The notes: a model not told the origin generated them from the sequence alone. Shown: positions 38,902-47,057, numbered from the stretch's first letter. The stretch: DNA of 49,025 nt from DASZGL01 sp035938875 (GCA_035938875.1 DASZGL010000064.1:1-49025), one strand, 5' to 3'. Translations and numbers: made by a program.

Positions 38902-40253
38902 GCCGCGTCCACCTCCGGGGCAGTGATGCCCGCCTGCGAGCGTCCGGCGATCTCCTCGTCGAGGAGCTGGGCGGCGAATGCGCGGACGCCGTCGTGGGGG
39001 CAGCGGTCCAGGGCGTCTTGCATGAAGCCGCTGACGATGATCCTGTCGGCCACCTCGGCGGGGACACCGCGTGACATCAGGTAGAAGCGCTGGGCGGAGT
39101 CGATGTGGCCGGCGGTGGCGCCGTGACCGCAGCGGACGTCGTTGGCCCTGATCTCCAGCCGCGGCACGCTGTCGGCGATGGCACCGTCGCTGAGGATAAG
39201 GTTGCGGTTCTGCACGTAGGCGTCGGTCTGCTGGGCTTCGCGCTCGACCTCGATGAGCCCGCTGTACACGCTGCGGGCCCGGTCACGCACGGCGACCTTG
39301 AGCAGTAGGTCGGTGTGCGTACGCGGTGCGCGATGGAGCTGCAGGGACTGATGGTCGAGGTGCTGGGTGCCGTCGCCGAAGCACACCCCGCTGAGCAACG
39401 CCTCACTGCCTGCGCCGTCGGCGATCACCTCCCAGTACGCCTTCTGCAGGCGAGCTCCCAGGGTGGCGCCGAAGAAGCGAAGGCGCGCGTCCTTGGCCAG
39501 TGTGGCGCGATGCGTCGCCATGTGCCATGCGCCCGCACCCCAGCGCTGCACCGTGCAGTAGTCGAGCCGGGCCCCCTGTCCGATGACCAGCGCGCTGACC
39601 GCGTTGCTCAGCAGCGGCGCATCCGTCGCCGGCGAGGCGTAGGCGTCGATCAGTGTCAGCGAGGAGTTGCTGTCGAGGACCACGATGGTGGCGGGGAAGA
39701 TCGCGGCGTTGTCTCCGGCGGCGGTGTGCGCGGCGAAGACGGGGATGCGGGCGTCCACCGACGGCGGGACGTAGACGAATGTGCCGCCCCACCACAGGGC
39801 GTTCCACAACGCCAGGAATGCGCTGTCGGGCGGGATGGTGTCGAGCCCGCGCTGGACCAGCTCGGGGTGGTTTCGCGCCGCTGCGTCGAGTGAGCCGACG
39901 ATGATTCCCTGCGCGGTGAGCTGGTCGGTGTCCTCGCAAGCGCGATTTCCCAGCCGGGTGCTGGCCACGAACGCGGCCCCCGGTGCGGCGGCGTCGCGCA
40001 TCGCCCGCATGGCGTCGATCAGCGCTTCACCGTGCGTCGTCTCGCCTGGGTCGGCGACGAAATCCTCGATGCGCAGCGCGCTGATATCGGTGCGCCGCCA
40101 GTCCTCGTCGCGACTGGACGACGGCAGTGGTAGCTCGGTGTAACGCCGCCATGCCAGCTCACGACGCTGCTGCAGCCACGCCGGAGCGTGCTCGAGACGT
40201 GCCTCGAGTGCCCCGTGGCCGACAAGCCCGGGGACGGGTAGATCGACGGTCAT
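38898..40253 (-). CDS. sufD: SufD, Fe-S scaffold subunit
   Basis: 451 aa. Partner of SufB in the SufBC2D scaffold. N-terminal helical part (WLQQRRELAWRRYTELPLPSSSRDEDWRRTDISAL), then the right-handed beta-helix and the C-terminal DVRCGHGATAGHIDSAQRFYLMSRGVPAEVADRIIVSGFMQDALDRCP, whose RCGHGAT holds the conserved SufD His. ATG shares one base with the sufB stop (TGATG); the Rieske gene overlaps downstream (ATGA). Confidence 0.95.
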   Translation of the reverse strand: MTVDLPVPGLVGHGALEARLEHAPAWLQQRRELAWRRYTELPLPSSSRDEDWRRTDISALRIEDFVADPGETTHGEALIDAMRAMRDAAAPGAAFVASTRLGNRACEDTDQLTAQGIIVGSLDAAARNHPELVQRGLDTIPPDSAFLALWNALWWGGTFVYVPPSVDARIPVFAAHTAAGDNAAIFPATIVVLDSNSSLTLIDAYASPATDAPLLSNAVSALVIGQGARLDYCTVQRWGAGAWHMATHRATLAKDARLRFFGATLGARLQKAYWEVIADGAGSEALLSGVCFGDGTQHLDHQSLQLHRAPRTHTDLLLKVAVRDRARSVYSGLIEVEREAQQTDAYVQNRNLILSDGAIADSVPRLEIRANDVRCGHGATAGHIDSAQRFYLMSRGVPAEVADRIIVSGFMQDALDRCPHDGVRAFAAQLLDEEIAGRSQAGITAPEVDAA

Positions 40254-41653
40254 CAGCCGACCGCCCCCTCCATCTGCACGGCGAGCAGACGGTTGAGCTC
40301 CACCGCATACTCCATCGGCAGCTCCTTGACGAACGGTTCAAAGAAGCCGTTGACGATGAGCGTGGTCGCGTCGCTTTCACTGAGCCCGCGCGACATCAGG
40401 TAGAAGATCTGCTCCTCGCCGACCTTGCTGACGGTGGCCTCGTGGCCGATCTCGACGTCGGCGTTCTCGATGTCCATGTAGGGATAGGTGTCGCTCTGCG
40501 CCTCCTCGTCGAGGAGAAGGGCATCGCAGCGCACGTTGACCTTGACGCCACTCGCCTTGGGATACACCTTGATGTGACCGCGGTACGACGTGCGTCCCGT
40601 GCCCTTGCTGATCGATCGCGAGATGATCTGGCTCGTCGTGTTGGGGGCGACATGGATGCACTTGGCACCGGCGTCCTGGTGCTGGCCGTCGCCGGCGAAT
40701 GCCGCGGAAAGGACCTCACCGTGGGCGCGCTCGCCCATGAGGTAGATCGCCGGGTATTTCATGGTCACCTTGCTGCCCAGGTTGCCGTCGATCCATTCGA
40801 CGGTTGCCCCCTCGTACGCCACGGCCCGCTTGGTGACCAGGTTGTAGACGTTGTCCGACCAGTTCTGGATGGTCGTGTAGCGCACGTGCGCGTTCTTGTG
40901 GGCGATGATCTCGACCACCGCGCTGTGCAGCGAATCACTGGAATACGTCGGTGCCGTGCAGCCCTCGATGTAGTGAACGAACGATCCCTCCTCGGCGATG
41001 ATCAGGGTGCGTTCGAACTGGCCCATGTTGTCGCTGTTGATGCGGAAGTACGCCTGCAGGGGAACGTCGACGTGGACTCCCGCGGGGACGTAGACGAACG
41101 ACCCTCCTGACCATACGGCGCTGTTCAGCGCGGCGAACTTGTTGTCGTTGGCGGGGATGATCGTGCCGAAGTACTTGCGGAAGATCTCGGGGTGCTCGCG
41201 AAGCCCGGTGTCGCAGTCGCCGAAGATGACGCCGAGCTTGTCGAGGTCCTCGCGGATGCTGTGGTAGACGACCTCGGAGTCGTACTGAGCGGAGACTCCG
41301 GCGAGGAACTTGCGCTCCGCCTCGGGAATGCCCAGCTTGTCGAAGGTGTCGCGGATCGACTGGGGAACGTCGTCCCAGCTGCGGCTCTGCTCCTCGACCG
41401 GCTTGACGTAGTAATAGATGTTGTCGAAGTCGATGCCGCTGAGGTCTGCGCCCCAGGCGGGCATGGGCCGCTTGTAGAAGTGGTTGAGCGCCTTGAGTCG
41501 GAACTTGAGCATCCACTCCGGCTCTTCCTTGTGCGCGCTGATCGCTGCCACGACCTCGGGCGACAGGCCCTTCTCAGTGCGAAACACCGAGATGTCGATG
41601 TCGTGGAAGCCGTATTTGTAGTCCTTGGTCAGCGCGTGTGCTTCGACTGCCAT
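40253..41653 (-). CDS. sufB: SufB, Fe-S scaffold subunit
   Basis: 466 aa. DYKYGFHDIDISVFRTEKGLSPEVVAAISAHKEEPEWML, then VYVPAGVHVDVPLQAYFRIN, EEGSFVHYIEGCTAPTYSSDSLHSAVVEI (the conserved Cys of the scaffold), YTTIQNWSDNVYNLVTKRA, MKYPAIYLMGE, and C-terminal ADVEIGHEATVSKVGEEQIFYLMSRGLSESDA. All typical of SufB. The nascent cluster is assembled here with SufC ATPase and SufU/SufS sulfur. Confidence 0.97.
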   Translation of the reverse strand: MAVEAHALTKDYKYGFHDIDISVFRTEKGLSPEVVAAISAHKEEPEWMLKFRLKALNHFYKRPMPAWGADLSGIDFDNIYYYVKPVEEQSRSWDDVPQSIRDTFDKLGIPEAERKFLAGVSAQYDSEVVYHSIREDLDKLGVIFGDCDTGLREHPEIFRKYFGTIIPANDNKFAALNSAVWSGGSFVYVPAGVHVDVPLQAYFRINSDNMGQFERTLIIAEEGSFVHYIEGCTAPTYSSDSLHSAVVEIIAHKNAHVRYTTIQNWSDNVYNLVTKRAVAYEGATVEWIDGNLGSKVTMKYPAIYLMGERAHGEVLSAAFAGDGQHQDAGAKCIHVAPNTTSQIISRSISKGTGRTSYRGHIKVYPKASGVKVNVRCDALLLDEEAQSDTYPYMDIENADVEIGHEATVSKVGEEQIFYLMSRGLSESDATTLIVNGFFEPFVKELPMEYAVELNRLLAVQMEGAVG

Positions 41654-41668
41654 TGTGCTGCTCTTCTT

Positions 41669-42412
41669 TTATGCGGCGACGAGGGACTCGTAGCCCTCGC
41701 GCTCGATGCGTCGGGCCAGATCGTGATCACCGGAGGCAACCACGCGGCCTTCACTGAGAACGTGGACCCGATGGGGATGGAGGTACTCGAGGATGCGCGG
41801 GTAGTGGGTGATCAGCAGGATCGCCATATCCGGTCCAGCGATCCGCTGCACGCCCTCGGCGACTGTGCGCAGGGCGTCGACGTCGAGTCCCGAGTCGGTC
41901 TCGTCGAGGATGGCCATGCGCGGTCGCATCAGCGCCAGCTGCAGGATCTCGGCCCGCTTCTTCTCGCCGCCGCTGTAGCCGTCGTTGATGTAGCGAGAGC
42001 GGAAGCTCTCGTCGATCTTCAGAGCCTGCATCTGCTCACCGAGTGTGCGCAGAAATTCGCGGGCAGGCGTCTCCTTGCCCTGCGCCTTGAGCGACGCGCG
42101 CAGGAAGTTGACCATCGTCACCCCGGGAATGGCGGTGGGGTACTGGAAGGAGAGAAACAGGCCCAGGCGCGCCCGCGCGTCGGTGGTGAGCGGCAGCAGG
42201 TCCTGGCCGTCGAAGGCCGCGGTGCCCGCGGTGACGATGTACTTGGGGTGACCCATGAGGGTGTAGGCGAGCGTGCTCTTGCCCGAACCGTTGGGCCCCA
42301 TCAGGGCGTGGATCTCTCCGGGCGGCACCTGCAGGTCGACGCCGCGGAGGATCTCCTTGTCGTCGACGCTGACGCGGAGGCCTCCGACGCGGAGCGCGCC
42401 CTGCTCAGACAT
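41669..42412 (-). CDS. sufC: SufC, ATPase of the SUF complex
   Basis: 247 aa ABC-type ATPase. Walker A GPNGSGKSTL, signature GYSGGEKKRAEILQL, Walker B MAILDETDSGLDVDALRTVAEG, H-loop LLITHYPRILEYLHPHRVHVL. Powers conformational change of SufBC2D. The ATG overlaps the rrf2 end by 8 bases, so the whole SUF set is one unit with its regulator first. Confidence 0.97.
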   Translation of the reverse strand: MSEQGALRVGGLRVSVDDKEILRGVDLQVPPGEIHALMGPNGSGKSTLAYTLMGHPKYIVTAGTAAFDGQDLLPLTTDARARLGLFLSFQYPTAIPGVTMVNFLRASLKAQGKETPAREFLRTLGEQMQALKIDESFRSRYINDGYSGGEKKRAEILQLALMRPRMAILDETDSGLDVDALRTVAEGVQRIAGPDMAILLITHYPRILEYLHPHRVHVLSEGRVVASGDHDLARRIEREGYESLVAA

Positions 42413-42905
42413 CGAACTCCTCCGACGCTTTGACAGGGACGAGCGTGGCGATGAGGCTGTGGTCGGTGACCAGCTCGGCGAGCGTCGTCGCCGAGAGCAC
42501 CGCGTCGATCGACTGCTTGAGGCGCCGCCACAGTGCCCGCGAGGCGCAATCGCCTTCGCGAAGGCAGGTGCCCGATTCGTAGTCGTGAGAGACGCACTCC
42601 ACGGGGGCGACCTCGCCTTCGAGCTCGGTGACGATGTCGAGGACGGTGATCTCCTCGGGAGAGCGGCTGAGAACGTAGCCGCCGTGGACGCCGCGGGTGC
42701 TCTGCACGAGCCCGCCGCGGCGGAGCTGGCCGGCGAGTTGCTCCAGGTAGGCGAGCGGCAGCTGTTCGACCCGGGCGACCTCGGCGAGGCTGAGCGGGCC
42801 CTTGCCGTAGCCCTTGGCGAACTCGGTCATCATGCGCAGGCCGTAGTGGGCCTTGGAGCTGACCCGCATGGAGAACGGGGCGGCGCGGCTAATTCCGACT
42901 GTCAC
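42405..42905 (-). CDS. Rrf2-family Fe-S-responsive regulator of the SUF operon
   Basis: 166 aa from GTG 42905; ATG 42869 gives 154 aa. The Rrf2 winged helix has SSKAHYGLRMMTEFAKGYGKGPLSLAEVARVEQLPLAYLEQLAGQLRRGGLVQSTRGVHGGYVLSRSPEEITVLDI (given in part as family matches), and the cluster ligands are Cys104, Cys114 and Cys120 (CVSHDYESGT, CLREGD, C), as in IscR/SufR-type sensors. GTG 42905 lies 7 bases after GATAAT, the leaderless layout. First gene of the operon, over a 27-bp inverted repeat, so autoregulation is likely. Confidence 0.9.
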   Translation of the reverse strand: MTVGISRAAPFSMRVSSKAHYGLRMMTEFAKGYGKGPLSLAEVARVEQLPLAYLEQLAGQLRRGGLVQSTRGVHGGYVLSRSPEEITVLDIVTELEGEVAPVECVSHDYESGTCLREGDCASRALWRRLKQSIDAVLSATTLAELVTDHSLIATLVPVKASEEFDV

Positions 42906-42918
42906 GGTCAGAATTATC
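42890..42918 (-). promoter_or_regulatory. SUF operon promoter with 27-bp inverted repeat (probable Rrf2 operator)
   Basis: TAATTCCGAC (42890-42899) and GTCAGAATTA (42907-42916) are inverse complements with one mismatch, separated by 7 bases. The -10 GATAAT (minus, 42913-42918) overlaps one arm and the transcription start lies within the repeat. Size and TAATTCC/GGAATTA-like arms resemble sites of Rrf2 regulators such as CymR. Binding by the encoded Rrf2 protein would block the whole operon. Confidence 0.65.
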
Positions 42919-42953
42919 GCACAGGGTGCGGCGCACCCGCCCGCGTAGCGCCG

Positions 42954-43115
42954 GCGCCGCAGGGCGCTCCGGCCGTCCAGGACGGCCGGAGGGGGGTAAG
43001 GCCGATCCGGGCTCGGCCCGGTCGGCAATGAATAGGGGGGAACATCCCCCCTCCAAGGACGGGTAAGGCGGACGGGCTTTGCCCGGCCGCAAGTCATAGG
43101 GGGGAGCATCCCCCC
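42954..43115 (+). repeat. Multi-hairpin intergenic element, copy E (tandem, one full plus one half)
   Basis: Full unit: H0 42954-42967, H1 GGCCGTC/GACGGCC 42971-42987, H2 CCGATCCGGGC/GCCCGGTCGG 43002-43025, H3 GGGGGG/CCCCCC 43035-43051. A second unit carrying only H2 (43068-43090) and H3 (43099-43115) follows at once; its H2 matches copy C better than its own neighbour, so the two halves have different histories. The last H3 abuts the cysteine desulfurase stop. Confidence 0.88.
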
Positions 43116-43119
43116 TCAG

Positions 43120-44295
43120 TCAGATCCGGACCGGTAACGCCTCGCGAAGCTGGCGGACGGCACCGACGATGACCTCGCCGGCCCGCTCGACGTCGGCGGC
43201 GGTGCTCGTCCGGCCCAGAGTGCAGCGCAGCGCCCCGGCGCACACCGCGGCGGGCAGTCCCATGGCGACGAGCACGTGGGACGGCATGTGCGCCCCGCTC
43301 GAGCAGGCCGATCCCCCGGAGGCATAGACGCCCTCGCCGTCGAGGACGGTGAGCAGCAGCTCGCTCTCCACCCCGGCGAAGGCGAAGGTGGCGAAGGAGG
43401 GCAGCCTGGGGGCGCCCGCGGCGGTGACCACCACGTCGGGGAGAGCCGCCGACACCCGCTGCACCAGCTGCTCGGCCAGGGCAGCGAGTCGAGGCGCTTC
43501 ACGCTCGCGCTCGGTCTCGACCAGGCTGGCCGCGGCGCCGAACCCGGCGATGGCAGCGACGTTCTCGGTGCCGCTGCGCCGGGCTCGCTCCTGGCCACCG
43601 CCGGTGATCTGCGCCTCGACCGCCACCCCCTGGCGAACGTAGAGGGCACCGGCACCCTTGGGGCCGCTCACCTTGTGTGCGGTGACGGTGAGAAGGTCGA
43701 CGCCCATCGCGGCGACGTCGAGGCGCAGCTTGCCCAGCGCCTGGACAGCGTCGCTGTGCACCAGGGTGGCCGGGTTGCGCCGCTTCACCAGCTCGACCGC
43801 GGTGGCGACGTCCTGGATGGTGCCGACCTCGTTGTTGGCGAGCATCATCGACACCAGCACGGTGCCGTCGCGGACCGCGGCGGCGACCTCCGCAGGGTCG
43901 ACGACACCTCGCGAGTCACAGGGGACGACGGAGATCTCGGCGCGGCCGCTCTCGGCCAGCCACTCGGCGGTCTTGAGCACGGCGTCGTGCTCGATGGCGG
44001 TGATCACCAGGTGCCGCCCGCGTCGCGCGTGGCGCTCCAGGGTGCCGCGCAGGGCGAGGTTGTCCGCCTCGCTGCCGCCGGAGGTGAACACCACCTCACG
44101 TCCCGCACAGCCCAGCGCCGCGGCGACCTGTTCTCGCGCCTCGTCGACGGCGTTGCGGGCCGTCCGGCCGGCGGCGTGCGCCGACGACGGATTGCCGAAA
44201 CCCTCGCGCAGCAGGGGGAGCATCACCGTCATCACCTCGTCGGCGACCGGCGTCGTCGCCGCGTGATCGAGGTACACCGCAGCGGGCGCGCTCAT
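43120..44295 (-). CDS. Cysteine desulfurase, NifS/IscS class I
   Basis: 391 aa PLP enzyme. VYLDHAATTPVADEV, FGNPSSAHAAGRTARNAVDEAREQVA, GSEADNLAL, ITAIEHDAVLKT, MMLANNEVGTIQ, PLP Lys in LTVTAHKVSGPKGAGALYV, GGQERARRSGTENVAAIAG, and the flexible catalytic loop SGGSACSSGAHMPSHVL with its Cys. Class I enzymes usually feed tRNA thiolation (MnmA) or Fe-S assembly. It has its own leaderless promoter and is separated from the SUF operon by copy E, so it may serve tRNA thiolation; mnmA is not in the window. Confidence 0.95.
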   Translation of the reverse strand: MSAPAAVYLDHAATTPVADEVMTVMLPLLREGFGNPSSAHAAGRTARNAVDEAREQVAAALGCAGREVVFTSGGSEADNLALRGTLERHARRGRHLVITAIEHDAVLKTAEWLAESGRAEISVVPCDSRGVVDPAEVAAAVRDGTVLVSMMLANNEVGTIQDVATAVELVKRRNPATLVHSDAVQALGKLRLDVAAMGVDLLTVTAHKVSGPKGAGALYVRQGVAVEAQITGGGQERARRSGTENVAAIAGFGAAASLVETEREREAPRLAALAEQLVQRVSAALPDVVVTAAGAPRLPSFATFAFAGVESELLLTVLDGEGVYASGGSACSSGAHMPSHVLVAMGLPAAVCAGALRCTLGRTSTAADVERAGEVIVGAVRQLREALPVRI

Positions 44296-44301
44296 GGTCG
44301 C

Positions 44302-44307
44302 AGTGTA
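44302..44307 (-). promoter_or_regulatory. -10 box TACACT of the class I cysteine desulfurase
   Basis: TACACT on the minus strand lies 6 bases before ATG 44295; leaderless layout. Confidence 0.5.
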
Positions 44308-44370
44308 GACCTGGCCGCGCGCGCCTTCGGGATGGCGGCGTCGAACCGGCCGGGGATCAGCCGGCGGCGA

Positions 44371-44742
44371 TCACTCGCGCGACGATCGACCGTGGTGCGC
44401 GGGGGCTGTCGAGCGGAGGAGGTCGGTGATCGGACCGTCGTGGTCGCGAAGCAGCTCGTGCAGGTCGAGTAACTCGTCGGGCTCGATGGGCGGCGCAACC
44501 GGCTTCCGCGGAGGACGTTGCCGGCGGGGACGAGGTCGCGCCACCGTGCCGCTGACCTCGGGTTGATCGCGCACCTGGAGCACGACGACGAAGGTCACCT
44601 GGCACCTCGCGCAGCACACCTGCACTGTGTACAGGGGATCCTCATCGCGCACCAGGGTGAGCGAACATCCGTCCAGGGAGCGCTTGCACACCGGACAGTC
44701 GTAATCGCCCGCCCGCTCCTTGATGAGCCCCAGGATGTCCAC
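44371..44742 (-). CDS. Zinc-ribbon-like small protein of unknown function
   Basis: 123 aa. Two Cys pairs (YDCPVCKRSL and VCCARCQVTF, about residues 16-19 and 43-47) spaced about 25 apart form a likely zinc ribbon. A basic, Pro/Arg-rich linker (about 67-85) and an acidic helix (PPIEPDELLDLHELLRDHDGPITDLL) follow. The layout suggests a nucleic-acid or protein adaptor. GTG 44742 has GAGGG upstream, and TATACT (minus, 44770-44775) is a probable -10. Family not recognised. Confidence 0.65.
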   Translation of the reverse strand: MDILGLIKERAGDYDCPVCKRSLDGCSLTLVRDEDPLYTVQVCCARCQVTFVVVLQVRDQPEVSGTVARPRPRRQRPPRKPVAPPIEPDELLDLHELLRDHDGPITDLLRSTAPAHHGRSSRE

Positions 44743-44810
44743 CGGATCCCTCGTCTTGCAGTGCTGCCGAGTATAACGACGGGGCGCGAGCTCAACCTGC
44801 GATCAAGTCG

Positions 44811-45896
44811 CTAGTCGACGCCGAGCGACCCCCACACGTCGAGCTTGGCGCGTACACGGTCGATGATGGCAGAGGTGAACTCGTCGGTGAACGAATGACC
44901 GCCGAGGTCGGCGGTGCGCAGGCCTTCGCGGACGGCCTCGAAGACCGACTCGTAGATGGCTCGCGACGCCTGTCGCGTCGCCCGGTCGTCGATGAAGCCG
45001 AGCAGCGACGCGCCGGCGAGGATCATGGCCATGGGGTTGGCGATGTTCTTGCCCTGCAGCGACGGCGCGGTGCCGTGCGGCGCCTCGGTCATGACGACGT
45101 TGGGATGGTCGAGGTCGTCGCCAGTGAAGCCGATGAGAATCGACTCCGCACCGGCGATGCTGCCGAAGAGCTGCAGCACGAAGTCGCTGAGGCAATCGCC
45201 GTCGCGGTTGAGCGCGGGGATGACCAGCGGATCGCCGCCCATGGTGAGCAGCAGCGCGTAGGTGGCGTCGATGAGCTGAGGCTCGTAGGCGACATCGGGA
45301 TGACGGGCCGCCGCGGCGTCGAGCTCCTCCTTGAACATTCCCTCGTACACCGGTGAGACGGTGAACTTGGGACCGCCGAAGACGCGCGCGTGCATGCGCC
45401 GCGCGTGCTGGAAGGCGAACTCGGCGACCGCGCGACTGGTGCTACGCGAGATGTGCTCGGTGCGGAATGCGACCTCGTCGCCGCCCGCGCCGGTGCGCCA
45501 TTCCTCGGCGCCATAGGCATCGTCAACGGCCATGCGCACGACGCTGATCGGTGCGCTGACGCCGGCCACGGGGGCGACACCGGCGATGCGGCGCCCGGTG
45601 CGCACGATGACCTTGCCCCCGACTTGGGAACGCAACACCGCATTGGGACTGCCGACATCGCCGTGCTTTTCCGGCGTCACCGTCGCCGCCTTGATGCCGA
45701 AGCCGCAGGCGACCATCGCCGCGGCCGCCTCGTGGACGACCTGGTTCTGCGTCGCACGGCGGTTGTCGAGGGAGAGGTCGAAATGCCGCAGGTCGAGCTC
45801 GACGCCGATGACCGCGGGGTCGAGGACCTGCAGAGCCTGCTCGAGCAGCTCCTGGCCGGTCTGGTCGCCATCGAGAACCGCGACGGTATGGACCAT
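44811..45896 (-). CDS. Isocitrate/isopropylmalate dehydrogenase family enzyme
   Basis: 361 aa beta-decarboxylating dehydrogenase. N-terminal VAVLDGDQTGQELL replaces the usual GDGIGPE; IKAATVTPEKHGDVGSPNAVLRSQVGGKVIVRTGRRI resembles the ATITPDE..SPNGTIRN segment of NADP-isocitrate dehydrogenases. Catalytic Tyr/Lys and metal Asp regions are near YALLLTMGGDPLVIPALNRDGDCLSDFVLQLFGSIAG, and the cofactor part is EAPHGTAPSLQGKNIANPMAMILAGASLL. I favour isocitrate dehydrogenase, but other 2-hydroxyacid substrates are possible. ATG 45896 follows TAGGCT by 6 bases. Divergent from a small membrane protein gene. Confidence 0.8.
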   Translation of the reverse strand: MVHTVAVLDGDQTGQELLEQALQVLDPAVIGVELDLRHFDLSLDNRRATQNQVVHEAAAAMVACGFGIKAATVTPEKHGDVGSPNAVLRSQVGGKVIVRTGRRIAGVAPVAGVSAPISVVRMAVDDAYGAEEWRTGAGGDEVAFRTEHISRSTSRAVAEFAFQHARRMHARVFGGPKFTVSPVYEGMFKEELDAAAARHPDVAYEPQLIDATYALLLTMGGDPLVIPALNRDGDCLSDFVLQLFGSIAGAESILIGFTGDDLDHPNVVMTEAPHGTAPSLQGKNIANPMAMILAGASLLGFIDDRATRQASRAIYESVFEAVREGLRTADLGGHSFTDEFTSAIIDRVRAKLDVWGSLGVD

Positions 45897-45902
45897 GGAC
45901 CA

Positions 45903-45908
45903 AGCCTA
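45903..45908 (-). promoter_or_regulatory. -10 box TAGGCT of the isocitrate-dehydrogenase-like gene
   Basis: TAGGCT on the minus strand lies 6 bases before ATG 45896. Confidence 0.45.
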
Positions 45909-45948
45909 ACGACCGGCCGCCGGCACCTGCCCTGGCATCATCCACGGG

Positions 45949-46503
45949 GTGATCCCCTCGCCGACCCGGTCCGAGCGTCCGGCCGCGGACGGCGAGGACG
46001 AGCGTCGCCCGACCGCGCTGTTGCTCATCTACACCTGGGACATCCTGCTGGCCATCGGAGCGCTCATCGAGGGTGTGTTCGCGCCCTTCGGCGGCGCCGT
46101 CCAGGTCGGCGACCGCACCCTGCCGACGCCTGTCGCGGTGCAGATCCTCGAGGCGATCTCGAGCGCGGCTCTGGGTGGTGCGCTCATCCTCATCGGCACA
46201 TTGCTGACGCGTCACGACGCCTGGGTGCGACGCGCCCAGGTGGTGGTGTTGTCCATGGCCGCGGGCATCGGCGCAGCGTCGTACGCGGTGGTCGCCGCGG
46301 TGGCGCGCACCATCGACGTCGCCGGCATGCTCGGCACCGCGTTGCTGGTGCTCGTCGACCTTGTGGCGCTGTATGCGCTCACCGCGCACAAGGTCGTCGC
46401 CTGGTATCGGGACCCCGGCCCGGTACCCATGTACATGGGAGCGCTGATCACCTTCTGGGCAGCGACCAGCGTCGCCTTCGTCACCCTTCGCGCGCTGTCT
46501 TGA
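45949..46503 (+). CDS. Small integral membrane protein, about four transmembrane segments
   Basis: 184 aa, family not recognised. After a charged N-terminal arm (about 22 residues) come four hydrophobic stretches: LLLIYTWDILLAIGALIEGVF, VAVQILEAISSAALGGALILIGTLL, AQVVVLSMAAGIGAASYAVVAAVA plus MLGTALLVLVDLVALYALTA, and MYMGALITFWAATSVAFVTL. CATCAT lies 7 bases before GTG 45949, a weak form of the leaderless pattern. Copy F of the hairpin element follows. Confidence 0.65.
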   Translation: MIPSPTRSERPAADGEDERRPTALLLIYTWDILLAIGALIEGVFAPFGGAVQVGDRTLPTPVAVQILEAISSAALGGALILIGTLLTRHDAWVRRAQVVVLSMAAGIGAASYAVVAAVARTIDVAGMLGTALLVLVDLVALYALTAHKVVAWYRDPGPVPMYMGALITFWAATSVAFVTLRALS

Positions 46504-46557
46504 ACCGGGCGGCAAGCAGTAGAGGCGAGTGATTGCACCTGCCGCTGTAAGCGGCCC

Positions 46558-46653
46558 GGCGCACGGCGCCGGCGGCGGTCGAGGACCGCCGAGGGGGGTA
46601 AGGCCGATCCGGGCTTAGCCCGGTCGGCAAGTCATAGGGGGGAGCATCCCCCC
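46558..46653 (+). repeat. Multi-hairpin intergenic element, copy F
   Basis: H0 GGCGC/GCGCC (46558-46570), H1 GGCGGTC/GACCGCC (46574-46590; both arms changed together relative to copy C, keeping the stem), H2 CCGATCCGGGC/GCCCGGTCGG (46604-46627), H3 GGGGGG/CCCCCC loop AGCAT (46637-46653). It fills the convergent gap between the membrane protein gene and the response regulator and ends 4 bases from the regulator stop. Confidence 0.88.
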
Positions 46654-46656
46654 TCG

Positions 46657-47043
46657 TCATAGATGGCGGATGAGGTCGCGGAGCATCACCGCCAGCTCGT
46701 CGCCCTGCACCGGTTTGCTCACCACCGCGGCGGCACCGAGCTGCTGAGCGTGCTCGCGTTTGCGGACGTCGCTCTGTTCCGCGAGCACGATGATGCCGCC
46801 GCGCGGCGCTTCGGGTGCGAAGCGCAACGCCTGGAAATACTCGAGGCCGTCGGTCTCCAGGGCGGAGTCGATGAGCACCAGGTCGGCGGGATCGTCGCGC
46901 AGTTCGGTGCGCGCCTCGCGGATGGTGCGCACCCAACGGACCTTGTGCCCCTCCGGTTCGAGCCGGCTGGCGACGGCACGGGCGACTGATCCCTCGTCCT
47001 CGGCGATGAGGATGCTTGCGCCGCTCTTCGCCTCGCCTTCCAT
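46657..47043 (-). CDS. Stand-alone receiver-domain response regulator
   Basis: 128 aa, receiver domain only. Acidic pair AEDE (about 14-17), phospho-acceptor Asp59 in DLVLIDSAL, Lys110 in AVVSKPVQGDEL. The N-terminal arm (MEGEAKSGAS) is short, and there is no output domain. It is like CheY/DivK-type single-domain regulators that act on protein partners; no kinase is nearby. ATG 47043 is 8 bases after TACGAT. It diverges from the glycerol-3-phosphate dehydrogenase gene. Confidence 0.85.
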   Translation of the reverse strand: MEGEAKSGASILIAEDEGSVARAVASRLEPEGHKVRWVRTIREARTELRDDPADLVLIDSALETDGLEYFQALRFAPEAPRGGIIVLAEQSDVRKREHAQQLGAAAVVSKPVQGDELAVMLRDLIRHL

Positions 47044-47051
47044 CCGGGGCC

Positions 47052-47057
47052 ATCGTA
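47052..47057 (-). promoter_or_regulatory. -10 box TACGAT of the receiver-domain gene
   Basis: TACGAT on the minus strand lies 8 bases before ATG 47043. Confidence 0.4.
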
